A DNA stretch of 37,707 nt from Gracilariopsis chorda (GCA_003194525.1 NBIV01000407.1:1-37707); one strand, 5' to 3'. Positions 10,461 to 22,454 are shown, counted from the stretch's first letter. Notes: generated by a model from the sequence alone, not told the origin. Numbers and translations: made by a program.

Positions 10461-10567
10461 TACTTCAGTGCAAGAATAGTGTCCGCGCCCTCGTACGATG
10501 CGCTCTCCAGGTATGTTTTTGAAGATAACGAGACGCGCTTAATCGGTGCTTCAAGACATTTAGGATT

Positions 10568-11386
10568 ATGGAGAGAGGAAATAAGGAGGCTCTTGTAGTG
10601 GCCACCCGGTTTTGGGCGGGAACGGAGAGCGATTACTCTCGAATTCAATCATTTATCAAAAAGTGTAGTACACACTATTCAGGTACTGCCACAATGCTTC
10701 TGGTTGGGATCAATGAGGAAAGAGACAAAGTGCAGAGCGCTGAAAGGCTTCTAGGACTATTGCAATCATTTCAAGTTGTGATTACCGTGGAGGTGCTCCG
10801 TATTTTTCCCTGGGGAGCTGTGACTCATGCTCTAAACTTGCTGACTCACAAGGCCAGAACTCTAGTCCCAGAGAGTAATCTCATACTATTCCAGTCACCT
10901 GAGGTTGATCCGGATAGTATTGCACTGGATGGACTTCTGGGAGTAATGACCAAGCACAAAAACACCTTGGTTGTGGGACATTCATTTAAGGAACACAATG
11001 TACCTCGTACTTTACATCGAGGGAGCAAAAGCATATTGCCTATCAGAGGAGATGTGTGTCCATGGAATACTATGGCCCTCTGGAATGTGAATATGCTGAG
11101 TAAAACCGGATTCCCTGCTGTCGCGGATCAAGTTAATCCTCCAGGAATGGAGGAGATCGGAGTTATTGCTCTTCAGCAGCAGTTGTACGGGTGTCACAGT
11201 AGGTCTGCTCGGCTCTATTGTGGCCCCGGGAATTTGTCTTGGACAACAAACTTTGATAATCTTGAGAGACAAGAACGACACAGCGGAAAACTGGCATCCA
11301 AAGTCTCCAGAGGAAAAGAAATTTTGAAGATTCTGAGTGCTCATGGAAGTGAGGACTCCGTTCAGATCATCGTTCATTTCAACTAA
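10568..11386 (+). CDS. Hypothetical protein, possibly glycosyltransferase-like
   Basis: An intact 272-residue frame from ATG 10568 with an in-frame stop shortly upstream (10526). I recognise no named family. The order of features (TATMLLVGINEE strand, a segment RIFPWGAVTHALNLLTHKA, the strand NLILFQSPEVDPDSI, then LVVGHSFKEH and GDVCPWNTMALWNV) resembles the GT-A fold of family 2 glycosyltransferases, in which an N-x-x-x-x-A helix is followed by a D-x-D-like strand; here that position reads SPEVD. No signal peptide or membrane segment is evident. The open frame directly upstream in another phase (to 10598) could be a frameshifted N-terminal piece. It sits at the edge between transposon remnants and the host genes. 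Confidence 0.5.
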   Translation: MERGNKEALVVATRFWAGTESDYSRIQSFIKKCSTHYSGTATMLLVGINEERDKVQSAERLLGLLQSFQVVITVEVLRIFPWGAVTHALNLLTHKARTLVPESNLILFQSPEVDPDSIALDGLLGVMTKHKNTLVVGHSFKEHNVPRTLHRGSKSILPIRGDVCPWNTMALWNVNMLSKTGFPAVADQVNPPGMEEIGVIALQQQLYGCHSRSARLYCGPGNLSWTTNFDNLERQERHSGKLASKVSRGKEILKILSAHGSEDSVQIIVHFN

Positions 11387-12177
11387 CTGAGAAACTTCCG
11401 TCCCACAATTTCACTCCAATCAAGCGTGCAGGTCAAGCGTGTACAAGACAATAATATCGGTTCTCTCCTGAATGGTCCGCGATCGTTGCTGAGCGCATTC
11501 TGAGTGAGATAGGTAGAACCCAGATTTTTTGCCGAGGTGTACTTGTTCTGGCTTTGACATTCATCCCAGGTGGTGGGGCACATTCTCATTTCTACTTTGA
11601 CGCACAATCTCTATTTACAACTCTGTCGAATGGAGCAACCACAACTGTTCGACCGATGCGTTCGGGGCTGCTGGAGAGCCGTTGAGGCATGGAATAGGCG
11701 AACCTCCAGTGTAGGACGTGATACGCGAGCTAGTGGGCAAGCGCCGATTGGAAGGTAAAGAACCGTGCGCTCTTCTCTTCGCGGTTATCTCTTGTTTCGA
11801 CCATATTTCATCGTTTGCTGCTTCTTTATTGGTAAGGGAAGGTTATGCTTGCCTTCCTCAGGCAAAGTGTCGATGCGGTGCACTGCGACCCTTAAGTCGC
11901 AGAGCATCTGCATTGTGGCGTTAAACTGCCAGCTCGATTTTCGCACGCGTGTACAAGCTTCTCTCGGTTCAATTTTGCAGTGTCCTTGTCGGCATCGATC
12001 GCCATCGTTGTTCCCGATGCTGTGAAGTCCATCATCACGGTGTCATACCGCAAAGGGCTACGAGCGGCATAGCTCGACAAGCACAACTAGCCCGCTTGTC
12101 AGTTTCGCTAAAGTGCGAACGCCCTATAGGCTGCCTTGGAGCGGCACTGAGCTTTCATCTGAAGCGAAAGCGTTTCG
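11387..12177. other. No gene recognised
   Basis: Only short overlapping frames without recognisable motifs are present, and I see no repeats of note. It may hold the 3' region of the preceding ORF. Confidence 0.4.
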
Positions 12178-12529
12178 TCAGTCGTCAACAGTGTCTAGAA
12201 ACAAGAAACTTCGTTTGGCGAGTTTGACATTGCCGCCAATGGTGTGATGGGTTGGGTTCTTCGGGACTTTCACTGTCCACAAATCGCCAATTTGAGGGTA
12301 GAAGATGTTTGTGATTGAAATCGGGGGATTTGAGCATTCGCACTTGACACCACCGATTTCTAACAGCATCATGAAGTTGGCATCGATGAACTGGGATTGG
12401 CATCTCACCTCCTGTGGCAAATCGTGCGCCTCTAATTCCAGAAATAATCGATTCCTGGCCACATATTTCGGAATTCCGCCCTAAGAGATGTGTACCAACG
12501 GTACCTCGGCATCGCTCATGACCAGACAA
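12178..12529 (-). pseudogene. Unidentified protein fragment
   Basis: Two overlapping minus-strand frames cover this stretch. The more protein-like one (12462-12178) has a plausible beta-rich character (FMMLLEIGG, FYPQIGDLWTVKVPKNP) and runs to a stop at 12178. No start or family can be assigned. It could be the end of a degraded gene or transposon protein. Confidence 0.25.
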
Positions 12530-12800
12530 GGGCGCCGCAGAGATAAATGTTACGCGTCATGAATCTGCAGAATGACATGATGACCGCAGTGTGGTTGCAT
12601 CGCCGTCATCAGACACTTGCAGACTATGAAAAGAAGATCAACTCATCCGCCGTTCTCGATTTAAAAGCGCTCTGAACACGACCGGAAGCACCCTCAGTAA
12701 CAGCACGCAACCATCACACTCCTCTTCTGTCTTCAAATCACTGAAACCAACCTCCAACATTTCAACGTACTTCTATTCTATACCTCACGCTCTGCACCAC
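12530..12800 (+). promoter_or_regulatory. Upstream region of PGR5
   Basis: This 270-bp non-coding stretch must hold the PGR5 5' leader and probably its promoter. A pyrimidine-rich tract (TCACACTCCTCTTCTGTCTT) lies about 90 bp before the start codon. No clear TATA element is seen. Confidence 0.3.
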
Positions 12801-13145
12801 ATGAATCCTGCATTCGTTGCCGCCACACCCGTATCCGCATCCCGGACTGACTTCGTCGGGCATGCAGTCTGCAACCGACGACCAGCAATTGAGAATACCG
12901 ATATTCAGCAGGCGAAGTGGACAATGGGACGCCTTTCAAAGTTCGGACCGTTCACCCCTGCCGTGATCGCGACTCGTCTTATCATTGGAGACAAGCGACT
13001 CAACAAAGTTAGAGGAAAGGCCATCAGTCTTCACTCCCAGGCCATAACTGCTTTCTGTGACTTCACCGGAGCTGGACCAAGGATGCGTCAGAATCTGATC
13101 CGCGTTGCGAAGAAGAACGGAGACACCCTTGGGTTCCTTTCGTAA
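12801..13145 (+). CDS. PGR5: PGR5, proton gradient regulation 5 (plastid-targeted)
   Basis: A 114-residue intron-free protein. Its last 70 residues match PGR5 across plants and algae: FGPFTPAVIATRLIIGDKRL, then KVRGKAISLHSQAITAFCDF, and the end LIRVAKKNGDTLGFLS. PGR5 is a small thylakoid-associated stromal protein required for antimycin-sensitive cyclic electron flow around photosystem I and for control of the proton gradient. The first 40 or so residues are rich in A, T, V, S and R with few acids (MNPAFVAATPVSASR) and fit a transit peptide with the Phe near the start typical of red-lineage plastids. The length is close to that of land-plant PGR5. The ATG at 12801 is the only suitable start. 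Its presence shows the window belongs to a photosynthetic eukaryote. Confidence 0.9.
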   Translation: MNPAFVAATPVSASRTDFVGHAVCNRRPAIENTDIQQAKWTMGRLSKFGPFTPAVIATRLIIGDKRLNKVRGKAISLHSQAITAFCDFTGAGPRMRQNLIRVAKKNGDTLGFLS

Positions 13146-14367
13146 CTCCTCACCCGCACTACACCCTGTGTCTTGGATCATTTCTGTGGCGGCGATCGCA
13201 TGTGTTGAATTCGGCAGGGGCACACCGGCGGTCTGGGTTATATGTTCGAGTCTGACTTCTTGTATAGCAATTTCTTCTTGAGATCTGTTTTGTATTCAGC
13301 TCCTGTAGATTCCTGACGCAAGTCACTAGTCTATTCAAACGTAAAGATCTCAACACTTACTATCAGTTTTGTGGGAACCACTAGAAAAGAGGGTTGCGAA
13401 GCCCGCGGTTGTCGAAGGAGACAGTAGATTGTCCTCTACAAATTACGACAGTTTGCGCGAACGTCGGGACATCAGAAACTTCGTAATGTGAGTGCTGCGA
13501 ATGAATGCGACGAGACAAAAACGTGCATGCGCGGCCTGTCCGATGGTCCTGCTCTCTATGTTAGTACAACGGATGAGCAAAACGGAATCTGCACTTCTCA
13601 TAAAGTGGTTCACGCCAGGACCTATGGTTCGCGGTTCCACGAGTAGATATTAGCTGGCGTTCCTCAGCCATTGAGCTCAAACCCGAAATCATCTAACATC
13701 TCTACAGGGATCTTCTCTTCGAAGTGCCAGCGATTGGCGGTTTCGTATTACATGATACAAGAGCTGTAACCATTCAGGAGGTAGAACAGGATGCCGATGA
13801 GATTAACCACTGTAGTTCTTGCCGTGTCTATGATGTTGCAAGCTGGAGCTAGTGCCGGCGTCGCATGCAGATAGCACGTAAACGAAAGTAATGTAGAACG
13901 GATACTTTTGTACAAGTTCTTTGCACGAATAATGAGTACCAAAGCCACGCCCACGCTGTAGAATCCTCACAGAAATGCGCTGCACATTCACTTCTTGAAT
14001 TGGAATGATCGGTTTCTGGATTCATGTACAGGAAGTTTTGGGATCTTGGCGAGTATGGCAGTTGTTCACTACCGTCCGCAGATATCCATGCGAGCGGCTT
14101 TCATCTTTTCTTTACCATCAGCGCAAACACACCTTAAGTGACAGTTGACAGCTCTAAAGTCATAAAACACAAAAGAAAATACAGTTGAGAAATCACGGAC
14201 AGCCTAACCCTAAGGCTAAGTTAGGAAGATCGAAAGGCCATGCAAAGACGGCCCTTCGAGAAAACTGGCTTTCCGACACCGATAGCGTTTCTGTCATAGG
14301 GTGGAAACGGATGAGACAGAGTATGCTCATCTCTGTCGACAAGCACCATTCTCAGTTTTACAGAAAG
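13146..14367. other. Intergenic, no gene recognised
   Basis: About 1.2 kb between PGR5 (plus strand) and Arf1 (minus strand, ending at 14368), so it holds both 3' ends. Short frames are present on both strands without motifs. I see no clear repeat or RNA gene. Confidence 0.45.
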
Positions 14368-15880
<1,513 letters not shown>

Positions 15881-17053
15881 ATGTTCACCCTCGCAGCATT
15901 TGCCACGTCTGTCCATTTTCCAATCACCGCCCATCCAAGACTGGCTCCGAACCACCATTTGAAGTCCTGTTCTTGGATTTCACCCTTCACGAGTAGTTCC
16001 CGGTACCGCGGCAGCCGTCGTGTTAGTACGTATCTATTCCAACTGAGAGCATCTCAGCAAGCACCCTCCGAGGATTCGATCACTGACGAAGACGCTCTTC
16101 AGGATCGCCCAATCGAGAAGCTCACTCCGAACAAGCTCACGTGGGCCGAAATTCCGTTTTCGAGTTTGCAAGAAGAGCTTGACGCAATCGACGAATATGA
16201 GCGTGAAGAAGATCTCGATCGGGGTTCTTCCTGGCCCAAGTTCTTACGCGGCGCCGCCTACGAGTACTGGGGACAACCAAACCTGGCTCTGGCCCAGTAC
16301 GCCACAATTGAGGCCGGTACCAATCTTCTCAAGGTCCCGGAGCTGTGGGAGAGAAAAGCTTACAATTGCTTCAAAATAGGAAACGTAATGCAGGCTAGCG
16401 CCTTCTTCGACATTGCTATAAACCTTTACAATCTAAGCGTTGGAAATGAGTTGCACTTCGTCCATTGGTTCTATCGCCATTTCAAAGATTATGTCCCCAA
16501 ATGGAACGGGCCTCCGGCTCCGGTTCAGAGGGGTATCTGCAAATACTGCATGGGAATGAGCAAAATTGCCCGAGAAAGCTTCGTAGCTCAAATTGTCATG
16601 AAGAAAGAAGGGATGGAGCATGCTTTGCTGTGGTTCTTGGCAGCTTCGTACAAATCGCACACGGATGAAGCCGTATTGGAATGTGACTTAAAGATCGTGC
16701 ACAGCACCATAAGCGAGCAATTTGATTGGAACCCTCGCCTACGACTATTCATCGATCTTTACCTCGCGTATGCTAACGGTGTTTTCGGGCGCGTAGCAGA
16801 GTTGGAGGAAGAATTGTCTAACGCCGTCAAGAAAGATGGTAGTGATGACATCGTCACAAAGGTGTACATCGCCTTGTACCACGACGCTTTCACAAAGGAT
16901 GAATCAGAAAGGGACCGAGCTTTGGATGAACTATCCGCAGTTGGTACGACATCAAAGCAAAACGACACAGAGAACTTCTTGTTCCACACCGCTGTCAACC
17001 GCTTCTCAGCCCCAGGAAAAGAAAAGTCTGACGTATCCAAATCACTAGGATAA
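15881..17053 (+). CDS. Tetratricopeptide-repeat-like protein, probably plastid-targeted
   Basis: The ATG at 15881 gives 390 residues; the frame is open a little further upstream but only with GTG. The first 60 residues lack a clear membrane span and are rich in S, R, P and aromatic residues (MFTLAAFATSVHF, then SRYRGSRRVSTYLF), like a plastid transit peptide. From about residue 115 there are helical pairs of TPR type: FLRGAAYEYWGQPNLALAQY, ELWERKAYNCFKIGNVMQAS, AFFDIAINLYNL, with the small-large-aromatic spacing of the repeat. A later part contains a paired-Cys segment (GICKYCMGMSKIA). TPRs bind partner proteins; the role here is unknown. No intron is seen. It ends 298 bp from the convergent Rpt4 gene. 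Confidence 0.75.
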   Translation: MFTLAAFATSVHFPITAHPRLAPNHHLKSCSWISPFTSSSRYRGSRRVSTYLFQLRASQQAPSEDSITDEDALQDRPIEKLTPNKLTWAEIPFSSLQEELDAIDEYEREEDLDRGSSWPKFLRGAAYEYWGQPNLALAQYATIEAGTNLLKVPELWERKAYNCFKIGNVMQASAFFDIAINLYNLSVGNELHFVHWFYRHFKDYVPKWNGPPAPVQRGICKYCMGMSKIARESFVAQIVMKKEGMEHALLWFLAASYKSHTDEAVLECDLKIVHSTISEQFDWNPRLRLFIDLYLAYANGVFGRVAELEEELSNAVKKDGSDDIVTKVYIALYHDAFTKDESERDRALDELSAVGTTSKQNDTENFLFHTAVNRFSAPGKEKSDVSKSLG

Positions 17054-17351
17054 AGCGACTCCACGCCTGAATCAAATCGCTCCACGAGCGTTTCCACAGG
17101 TATCAATTTAGCAGCGGTGATGGAGGCGACGATTATAGCTCTCAAGCTTTTGGAATACTTTAGCACCGTTGTCATCTTATTCCATACATTCGAAGTTGCG
17201 AATCAAAGTCGATTTGTTCGTTCTACAGTATACAGCAACCTTGTAGTAGCTCTACATGCTATATCTGTCGGGGAATACCAAATGCGTTGGGTTTATGATT
17301 GCAGAACATAATGCGGTACACCTCCATTGGTGCCAACTGTCTCAAAAACGT
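17054..17351. other. Convergent 3' intergenic region
   Basis: This is the 298-bp gap between the stop codons of the TPR gene and Rpt4, which face each other. It must hold both polyadenylation regions. No canonical AATAAA stands out on either strand. Confidence 0.45.
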
Positions 17352-18666
17352 TTACTTGCTACCGCCGAAGTTCTTCGAGTATTCAAGTGTTCCTTCTAAT
17401 CTCTTCTTATCAGCAATCTTTCGAACCCCTTTCATGAAGTCTTCGTGAATAACGTAATCTCGTTCTTCGCGAATAGCAAATAGACCAGCTTCAGTGCAGA
17501 TGTTTCTCAGATCTGCACCATTGAATCCATCAGATAGCTTGACTACCGCTTCATAGTCTATATCCCCATGCTTCGTAAGCCTTCGCGCATGAATCTTCAA
17601 AATGTCTAAACGTCCTTGCTCGTTTGGAAGCGGAATCTCCATCTTTCTGTCAAGTCGCCCAGGTCGCAAGAGGGCCGGATCAAGGACATCTGGGCGATTC
17701 GTAGCCATAATAAGCTTCACTTTTCCAAGCTCATCAAATCCGTCAAGCTGATTAAGCAACTCCATGAGAGTTCTCTGAATCTCTCGATCGGCAGATGTGC
17801 CTTCGGAAAATCGCCTGCCTCCAATGGCATCAATCTCATCCATAAATATCACGCACGGTTGGTGGTCTCTTGCATAATTAAACATTTCCCTGATAACTCT
17901 TGCACTCTCACCGATGTACTTGTCGACAATTGCAGAGGCCACGACCTTCAAGAACGACGCATCGATATTGGATGAAATCGCTCTAGCTAGGAGTGTCTTG
18001 CCAGTACCAGGAGGTCCGTAGAGAAGAACACCCTTGGGAGCTTTAATTCCGACTCTTTGAAAAAGTTCGGGATTAGTGAGCGGCAGCTCTACAACTTCTC
18101 GAAGTTGTCTAATCTGTTCGCCCAGTCCACCAATCTCCGTGTAGTTGACGCTTCCTGGCTCCTCTGCAAGCATATTGTGAACTAGTGGGTCAACTTCCCT
18201 CGGTAATTGACGCATAATTGTTAAAGTGGTCATATCGAGCGACACTCTCGTACCCTGAACCATCTTACTCTTGTCGAGTTTGTTCCGACATCCCACAACA
18301 TATCGAGGTCCAGACAAGGCCTTGACAATGAATCGTTCGGAATCTAGCTGTCGTAATACTTCGCCTATTATTTGTCCTACGCTTTGAAGAGCCTTGAGAT
18401 CATCCTCAGTTTTATCGTAATCCTTCTTTAAATCCTTCAGTTCTTGTCGCAGAGTACGTACCTTTTTGTTGAGAGCAGGGTCAGATTGTTGTTGATTTCT
18501 GGTACGGCGAGTCGGAAATCCAGATGAGGAAACGGAATACGCTAGAACTTACTTGTGCATCTGCTTCTTTGTGCTGGAGCATCACTCTGCGGTACTCCCG
18601 CAGCGCATCTTGTCTGACTTGATCAGCTGGATTCGGTGGATTTGGAGGAGTCTCTGTTTCCATCAT
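17352..18666 (-). CDS. RPT4: 26S proteasome regulatory ATPase Rpt4 (PSMC6), two exons
   Basis: Exons 18666-18553 and 18461-17352 on the minus strand give 407 residues. The 91-nt intron (18552-18462) begins GTAAGT and ends AAAAAG; its acceptor lacks a strong pyrimidine tract, but the join [13 protein letters not shown] aligns without gap to Rpt4 orthologues. Motifs: N-terminal coiled coil ([14 protein letters not shown] onward), OB-domain segment [14 protein letters not shown], Walker A GPPGTGKT, Walker [12 protein letters not shown], the second-region-of-homology RPGRLDRK, sensor ATNRPD. The sequence [20 protein letters not shown] and the absence of a C-terminal HbYX motif (it ends GGSK) separate Rpt4 from other Rpt subunits. 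It is one of six AAA+ ATPases that unfold substrates into the 20S core. Transcribed divergently from GGT. Confidence 0.95.
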
Positions 18667-19051
18667 CGTGTGAAATGGAGGTACCTAAAGCTTCGGAAGA
18701 ACAAGAAAACTTGGCAGTGGAGTACGCCTTCTAGGTTCAACTTTCAGTTCAGTGCTTGAAACGGACGGTTGTATCCCTCCAACAATCCAGAATGAGCGAA
18801 CCCTTGCTACGAGCAGAAGCATTGGGCCTGCGCTTCTAGAGTTTCGTAGGTTTTTAAAGTTAAAATATATTGAAAATATCACTAAAAGTTTTATTCAATT
18901 CGAAAAGTATGTTCTTCTTTTACAGTTTCGAGCGGCAGCTTGATCTTCAACAGCAGCAGTCTGCGCCATGCAAAGGCGTTCATGCATTTATGGTTTCATC
19001 TGGACCAGTCAAGATGTTATATTTGCTGATCTAGGTCTCTAAAACACAGAC
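18667..19051. promoter_or_regulatory. Divergent promoter region of Rpt4 and GGT
   Basis: A 385-bp gap between two start codons pointing away from each other. The middle (about 18850-18910) is AT-rich, with TTAAAATATATTGAAAATAT the best candidate for an unwinding or TATA-like element. No other motif is recognised. Confidence 0.4.
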
Positions 19052-21334
19052 ATGCCTTCAGCAAGACAGGAGGAGAGCAGCGAGACCGTACCTATCGCTC
19101 ACGCGGACCACAGTGATGACGATGACGACGACATTGACGTGAATGGGCTCTTACAAAATTCTCGTTCTCATCCTTCGTCGCACCACACTGGGAACGCTGA
19201 ACAAGACAGAGGGGATACGTTTTTCGCACAGTTCTCCAGATTCTGGCGCAAAATACCTCCGTCGTGGTCAGTTGAAAGAGACCCAACGATCGCACTTCGA
19301 CAAGTTTTTACTCTTCTGGGGTTTCTTAGCTTGTGCGTCTTCATTTTTTCGGTACCCGGACTCCTATACGTTGTTTCTCCCAGAGCTCCAGCACCACCTG
19401 GAACCGGTCCGGATCTAGATGAGGCCGCGTCCCTGATAAGTGGACCAAATGGCGCTGTTGCCGCAGATCACCCTGAATGCAGTGAGCTAGGTGTCAAAGT
19501 TATGCGCGATATGCACGGTAATGCTGTGGATGCGATGGTGTCCACGGTTCTTTGTCAAGGTGTTCTTGCCCCGTTCGCCTCAGGACTGGGCGGTGGTGCT
19601 CTGATTCTCATACATCACTCCCAGTCGTTCACTTCAAAGTTCTATGACGCTCGTGAGACAGCACCTATGGCCGCAACTATGAACCTGTTTCGAGAATCAT
19701 CCTCTTCCAGATTTGGTGGCTTGGCCGTCGCAGTCCCCGGAGAGCTGCGTGGATTATACACTGCTCACAAAGAGTGGGGTGTGCTGAAATGGGAGGATGT
19801 CGTCAACCCCGTGGTGGAAATCGCAGAAAACGCGAAAGTGGGTCCTTTTTTGGCTATCAAGTTAAAGCAGATGAACGAAACCATTTTCTCATCTGATTCT
19901 TTGAGAAGGATCTTTACTAAGAAAGTACCTACAGCAAAACAAGAAACAAGAAAAGACGCCGTTGCATCCGCAGAGCTACCGGGGGTTCGCCGCAATATTG
20001 AAACAAATCAAAGCCTTTCTCTTCTGTTGCGCGGCGTCATTGAATCATTGGAGGATGGTTCGGTAGTCACAGATGCAAATGATAAAGACCAGCACGGCGT
20101 CACTGCGAGTAACAGCACCAGCGAGAGAAATGCTACGTACAGAGATGTCCTGCTCGAAACAGGTGACAACCTTGAGAATAAGGAACTGACAAAGACATTG
20201 AGAGAAATCGCGAAGAAAGGTCCAGATGCATTCTACGTTCATCGTAGTGAAAGACTTTCAAGAGAGATAAGAGACGCTGGAGGAGTAATGACCGCTGATG
20301 ACATAAAAAGCTACAAAGTTAAGATCCGGCCTGTGGTTACATCATCATACCAAGGCTTTACGATTCTCGGAGCACCACTTCCAAGTACAGGAGGGATGGG
20401 CATTGGACTGGCTTTGAACATGATTCTTGAAATGCAGTTCCGGAAGAAGGGACGTAATAGTATATCATATCAGTTGCTAACGGAAACTCTGAAGTGGGTT
20501 TTCGGAGCACGTATGGGCTTAGGGGATCCAGATTTTTACCCAAGCGCTGAATGGTACTCGCGTCGGATGCTTACAAGAAGAGAAGCCGTCAGTCGCGTGT
20601 TTCGAACGAGACAAGACCGCACGTTTAAACCTCAGCACTACTCAAAACGGATAAGCACATCGAAGTTAGAAGGAGGCACCGCTCATGTTAGCATCCTTGA
20701 CAAGAACGGAACCGCTGTTTCTGTTACGTCCTCCATTAATCTGCCTTTTGGCGCAGGGCTGGTTTCAGCGAGCAGTGGCATCCTCTTAAACGATCAAATG
20801 GATGCATTTACTACGGCAGTCACGCGAACGAACGCATACGGAATGTATCCTAGTCCAGAAAACTTTGTGCAAGGTGGAAAACGACCAATTTCGTCCATGT
20901 GCCCAACAATTGTTCTGAATGGCGAGAAGGTTTACATGATTGTTGGAGGATCTGGAGGACCTAAAGCCATCAGCGGAGTCCTTCAAACCCTCATTAACGT
21001 CATCGACTTTGGTGATCGATTATCAGAAGGCATAAGTGCGCCAAGAGTTCATCATCAATTGGTGCCCAACGAAGTTTCGATCGAAGGAGCAAATAGTACC
21101 TCTTGCGAAGAAGCCCACGCTTTTTCACGACCATCAGAAGATGGTGGTGAGCACGGATGGCCGTACTGGAAGAGTGTTTGCACAGCTTTAAAAGAAAATG
21201 GGCACCATCTTGTCGGTCCCGCTGTGCATGGGGCTGTGCAGGCCGTCTTATTTCCCGATGCACGGAGCAAGGGAGAAGGTCTGATTTATGCCGCAAGCGA
21301 CCCGCGTCGCATAGGAAAAGCAGCTGCTTATTAG
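19052..21334 (+). CDS. GGT: Gamma-glutamyltransferase (type II membrane protein)
   Basis: One uninterrupted 760-residue frame. An acidic N-terminal tail (DDDDDDIDV near residue 23) is followed by a single membrane span near residues 88-112 (TLLGFLSLCVFIFSVPGLLYVV), so the enzyme domain would lie outside the cytosol or in a vacuole. The catalytic part starts at GPNGAVAADHPECSELG; the processing site and nucleophile are the Thr in EGGTAHVSI, preceded by the large-subunit signatures GLGGGALILIHH and ETAPMAA. Later blocks include LPFGAGLVSASSGILLNDQMDAF and RPISSMCPTIV with GGSGGPKAISG. The family cleaves glutathione and transfers its gamma-glutamyl group. It is longer than typical GGTs (about 570) because of the N-terminal tail and an insert of about 60 residues near 290-350 rich in N, T and S. 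Confidence 0.93.
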   Translation: MPSARQEESSETVPIAHADHSDDDDDDIDVNGLLQNSRSHPSSHHTGNAEQDRGDTFFAQFSRFWRKIPPSWSVERDPTIALRQVFTLLGFLSLCVFIFSVPGLLYVVSPRAPAPPGTGPDLDEAASLISGPNGAVAADHPECSELGVKVMRDMHGNAVDAMVSTVLCQGVLAPFASGLGGGALILIHHSQSFTSKFYDARETAPMAATMNLFRESSSSRFGGLAVAVPGELRGLYTAHKEWGVLKWEDVVNPVVEIAENAKVGPFLAIKLKQMNETIFSSDSLRRIFTKKVPTAKQETRKDAVASAELPGVRRNIETNQSLSLLLRGVIESLEDGSVVTDANDKDQHGVTASNSTSERNATYRDVLLETGDNLENKELTKTLREIAKKGPDAFYVHRSERLSREIRDAGGVMTADDIKSYKVKIRPVVTSSYQGFTILGAPLPSTGGMGIGLALNMILEMQFRKKGRNSISYQLLTETLKWVFGARMGLGDPDFYPSAEWYSRRMLTRREAVSRVFRTRQDRTFKPQHYSKRISTSKLEGGTAHVSILDKNGTAVSVTSSINLPFGAGLVSASSGILLNDQMDAFTTAVTRTNAYGMYPSPENFVQGGKRPISSMCPTIVLNGEKVYMIVGGSGGPKAISGVLQTLINVIDFGDRLSEGISAPRVHHQLVPNEVSIEGANSTSCEEAHAFSRPSEDGGEHGWPYWKSVCTALKENGHHLVGPAVHGAVQAVLFPDARSKGEGLIYAASDPRRIGKAAAY

Positions 21335-21776
21335 GCGACCATTAGACCAGAGCTTCAACCATTTAAGCAAAGGCAACGCCATCAATCGTAGAAGGGTTGG
21401 GATGTATCCCGTTGAGAAATTAGGGGACGATTCCGATTGTATTATAGTAACTGCACTACTCTCACTAAAGCTAACCAGACGCAGGTGCCCATCTGAAGGC
21501 AAGCTGCCAATCATGACAATACTAAAGAACTAGCAGACACGCAGCTCCATATAATATACATGTCCAGGACTTAAGTATCACAAGAAAGTTTAGTGCAGAA
21601 GATAAATGTGTCTGTGCCAAACATGGCGTGATGCTTTCCACGTGGAAAAGATGGCTCAGCGTAGGCACACTTTTACCCGAGAGTAGAAGAAGAAAAATGC
21701 TGACGTTCCTGATGATTCTTCGTGATCTTATATGTACATTAGGTTGTTTACATTCCATACAACTTGAACACCAACG
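21335..21776. other. Convergent 3' intergenic region
   Basis: The 442 bp between the stops of GGT and the Spg1-like gene, which face each other. It holds both 3' ends. The open frame starting at 21628 is the reverse shadow of the GTPase gene. Confidence 0.5.
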
Positions 21777-22454
21777 TCAGTACTCAAGAATTGGCTCCCC
21801 AACATTCGACATTTTCGGCACGTTGCATTTCAGATTGAACCTCTTGCTGAGAACAATCTTAAAGAGTTTCTGCACATTAATGGAGTGCGAGGAAGATGTA
21901 AAAATTAGTGGACTCCTCATGGCCTTCGCAAATGTTCTCGCATGTGCAATCATGTCACGTTGCTTGTCCATACTCAATCCCGCGAACAAATCAAACTTGG
22001 TACCGACTAGGAACGGAATAAATGTCTGGTTGAAACCACGTGCTTGTCTGTACCACTCTTGTACGCTTCGAAGCGTAACACGTCTAGTCAAGTCAAACAT
22101 AAAGAGAATCGCGGCAGCATCAGCACAAACTAGTGGAATCATTTGATTAAACTCATTCTTACCGCCGCCAAGGTCAAAGATGGTGAAAGTTACAGTTCGC
22201 TCTCGCACAGATATGATCTTCTCCATGAAATTAATGCCGAGCGTTTGAATGTAGTCTTCGTCGAATTTATTCTCCACATATTTCACCATGAGCGAGGTTT
22301 TGCCGACATAGGAATCTCCTAGCATGCCAACTTTCAGCTGGAGATTAGTTGGGCCTTTTGCCCTTGACATTCGCCCTGCAGCGGGCGATGGCAACGGCTG
22401 GCTCGAACTGCCTTGATCATCCTGCTTTTCGACCTGCTTCTCAGTGGTGGACAT
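21777..22454 (-). CDS. SPG1: Spg1/Tem1-type small GTPase
   Basis: A 225-residue intron-free protein. After a polar N terminus of about 38 residues it has the P-loop GDSYVGKTS, the Spg1-specific block KYVENKFDEDYIQTLGINFM, LVCADAAAILFMFDLTRRVTL, EWYRQARGFNQTFIPFLVGTKFD (T-K-F-D replaces N-K-x-D, as in this family) and a C terminus without a prenylation Cys, all as in Spg1/Tem1. In yeasts this GTPase starts the septation/mitotic exit pathway at the spindle pole; plant and algal versions are less known. The switch II region reads DLGGGKNEF where the family has DLGGQREF: the catalytic Gln position is changed and one residue is added, so intrinsic GTP hydrolysis may be altered. No intron fits at this point. 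Confidence 0.9.
   Translation of the reverse strand: MSTTEKQVEKQDDQGSSSQPLPSPAAGRMSRAKGPTNLQLKVGMLGDSYVGKTSLMVKYVENKFDEDYIQTLGINFMEKIISVRERTVTFTIFDLGGGKNEFNQMIPLVCADAAAILFMFDLTRRVTLRSVQEWYRQARGFNQTFIPFLVGTKFDLFAGLSMDKQRDMIAHARTFAKAMRSPLIFTSSSHSINVQKLFKIVLSKRFNLKCNVPKMSNVGEPILEY

Noticed and set aside
10245..10598. 117-residue plus-strand ORF as a gene
   Set aside because: Most of it is antisense to the gypsy RT remnant; only the last 40 residues might belong to the next gene.
21628..22146. 172-residue plus-strand ORF
   Set aside because: It is the antisense shadow of the Spg1-like gene.
22150..22175. Splice donor (GGTAAGAATG) inside the Spg1-like gene
   Set aside because: The coding frame continues and aligns to the family on both sides with only one extra residue, leaving no room for an intron.
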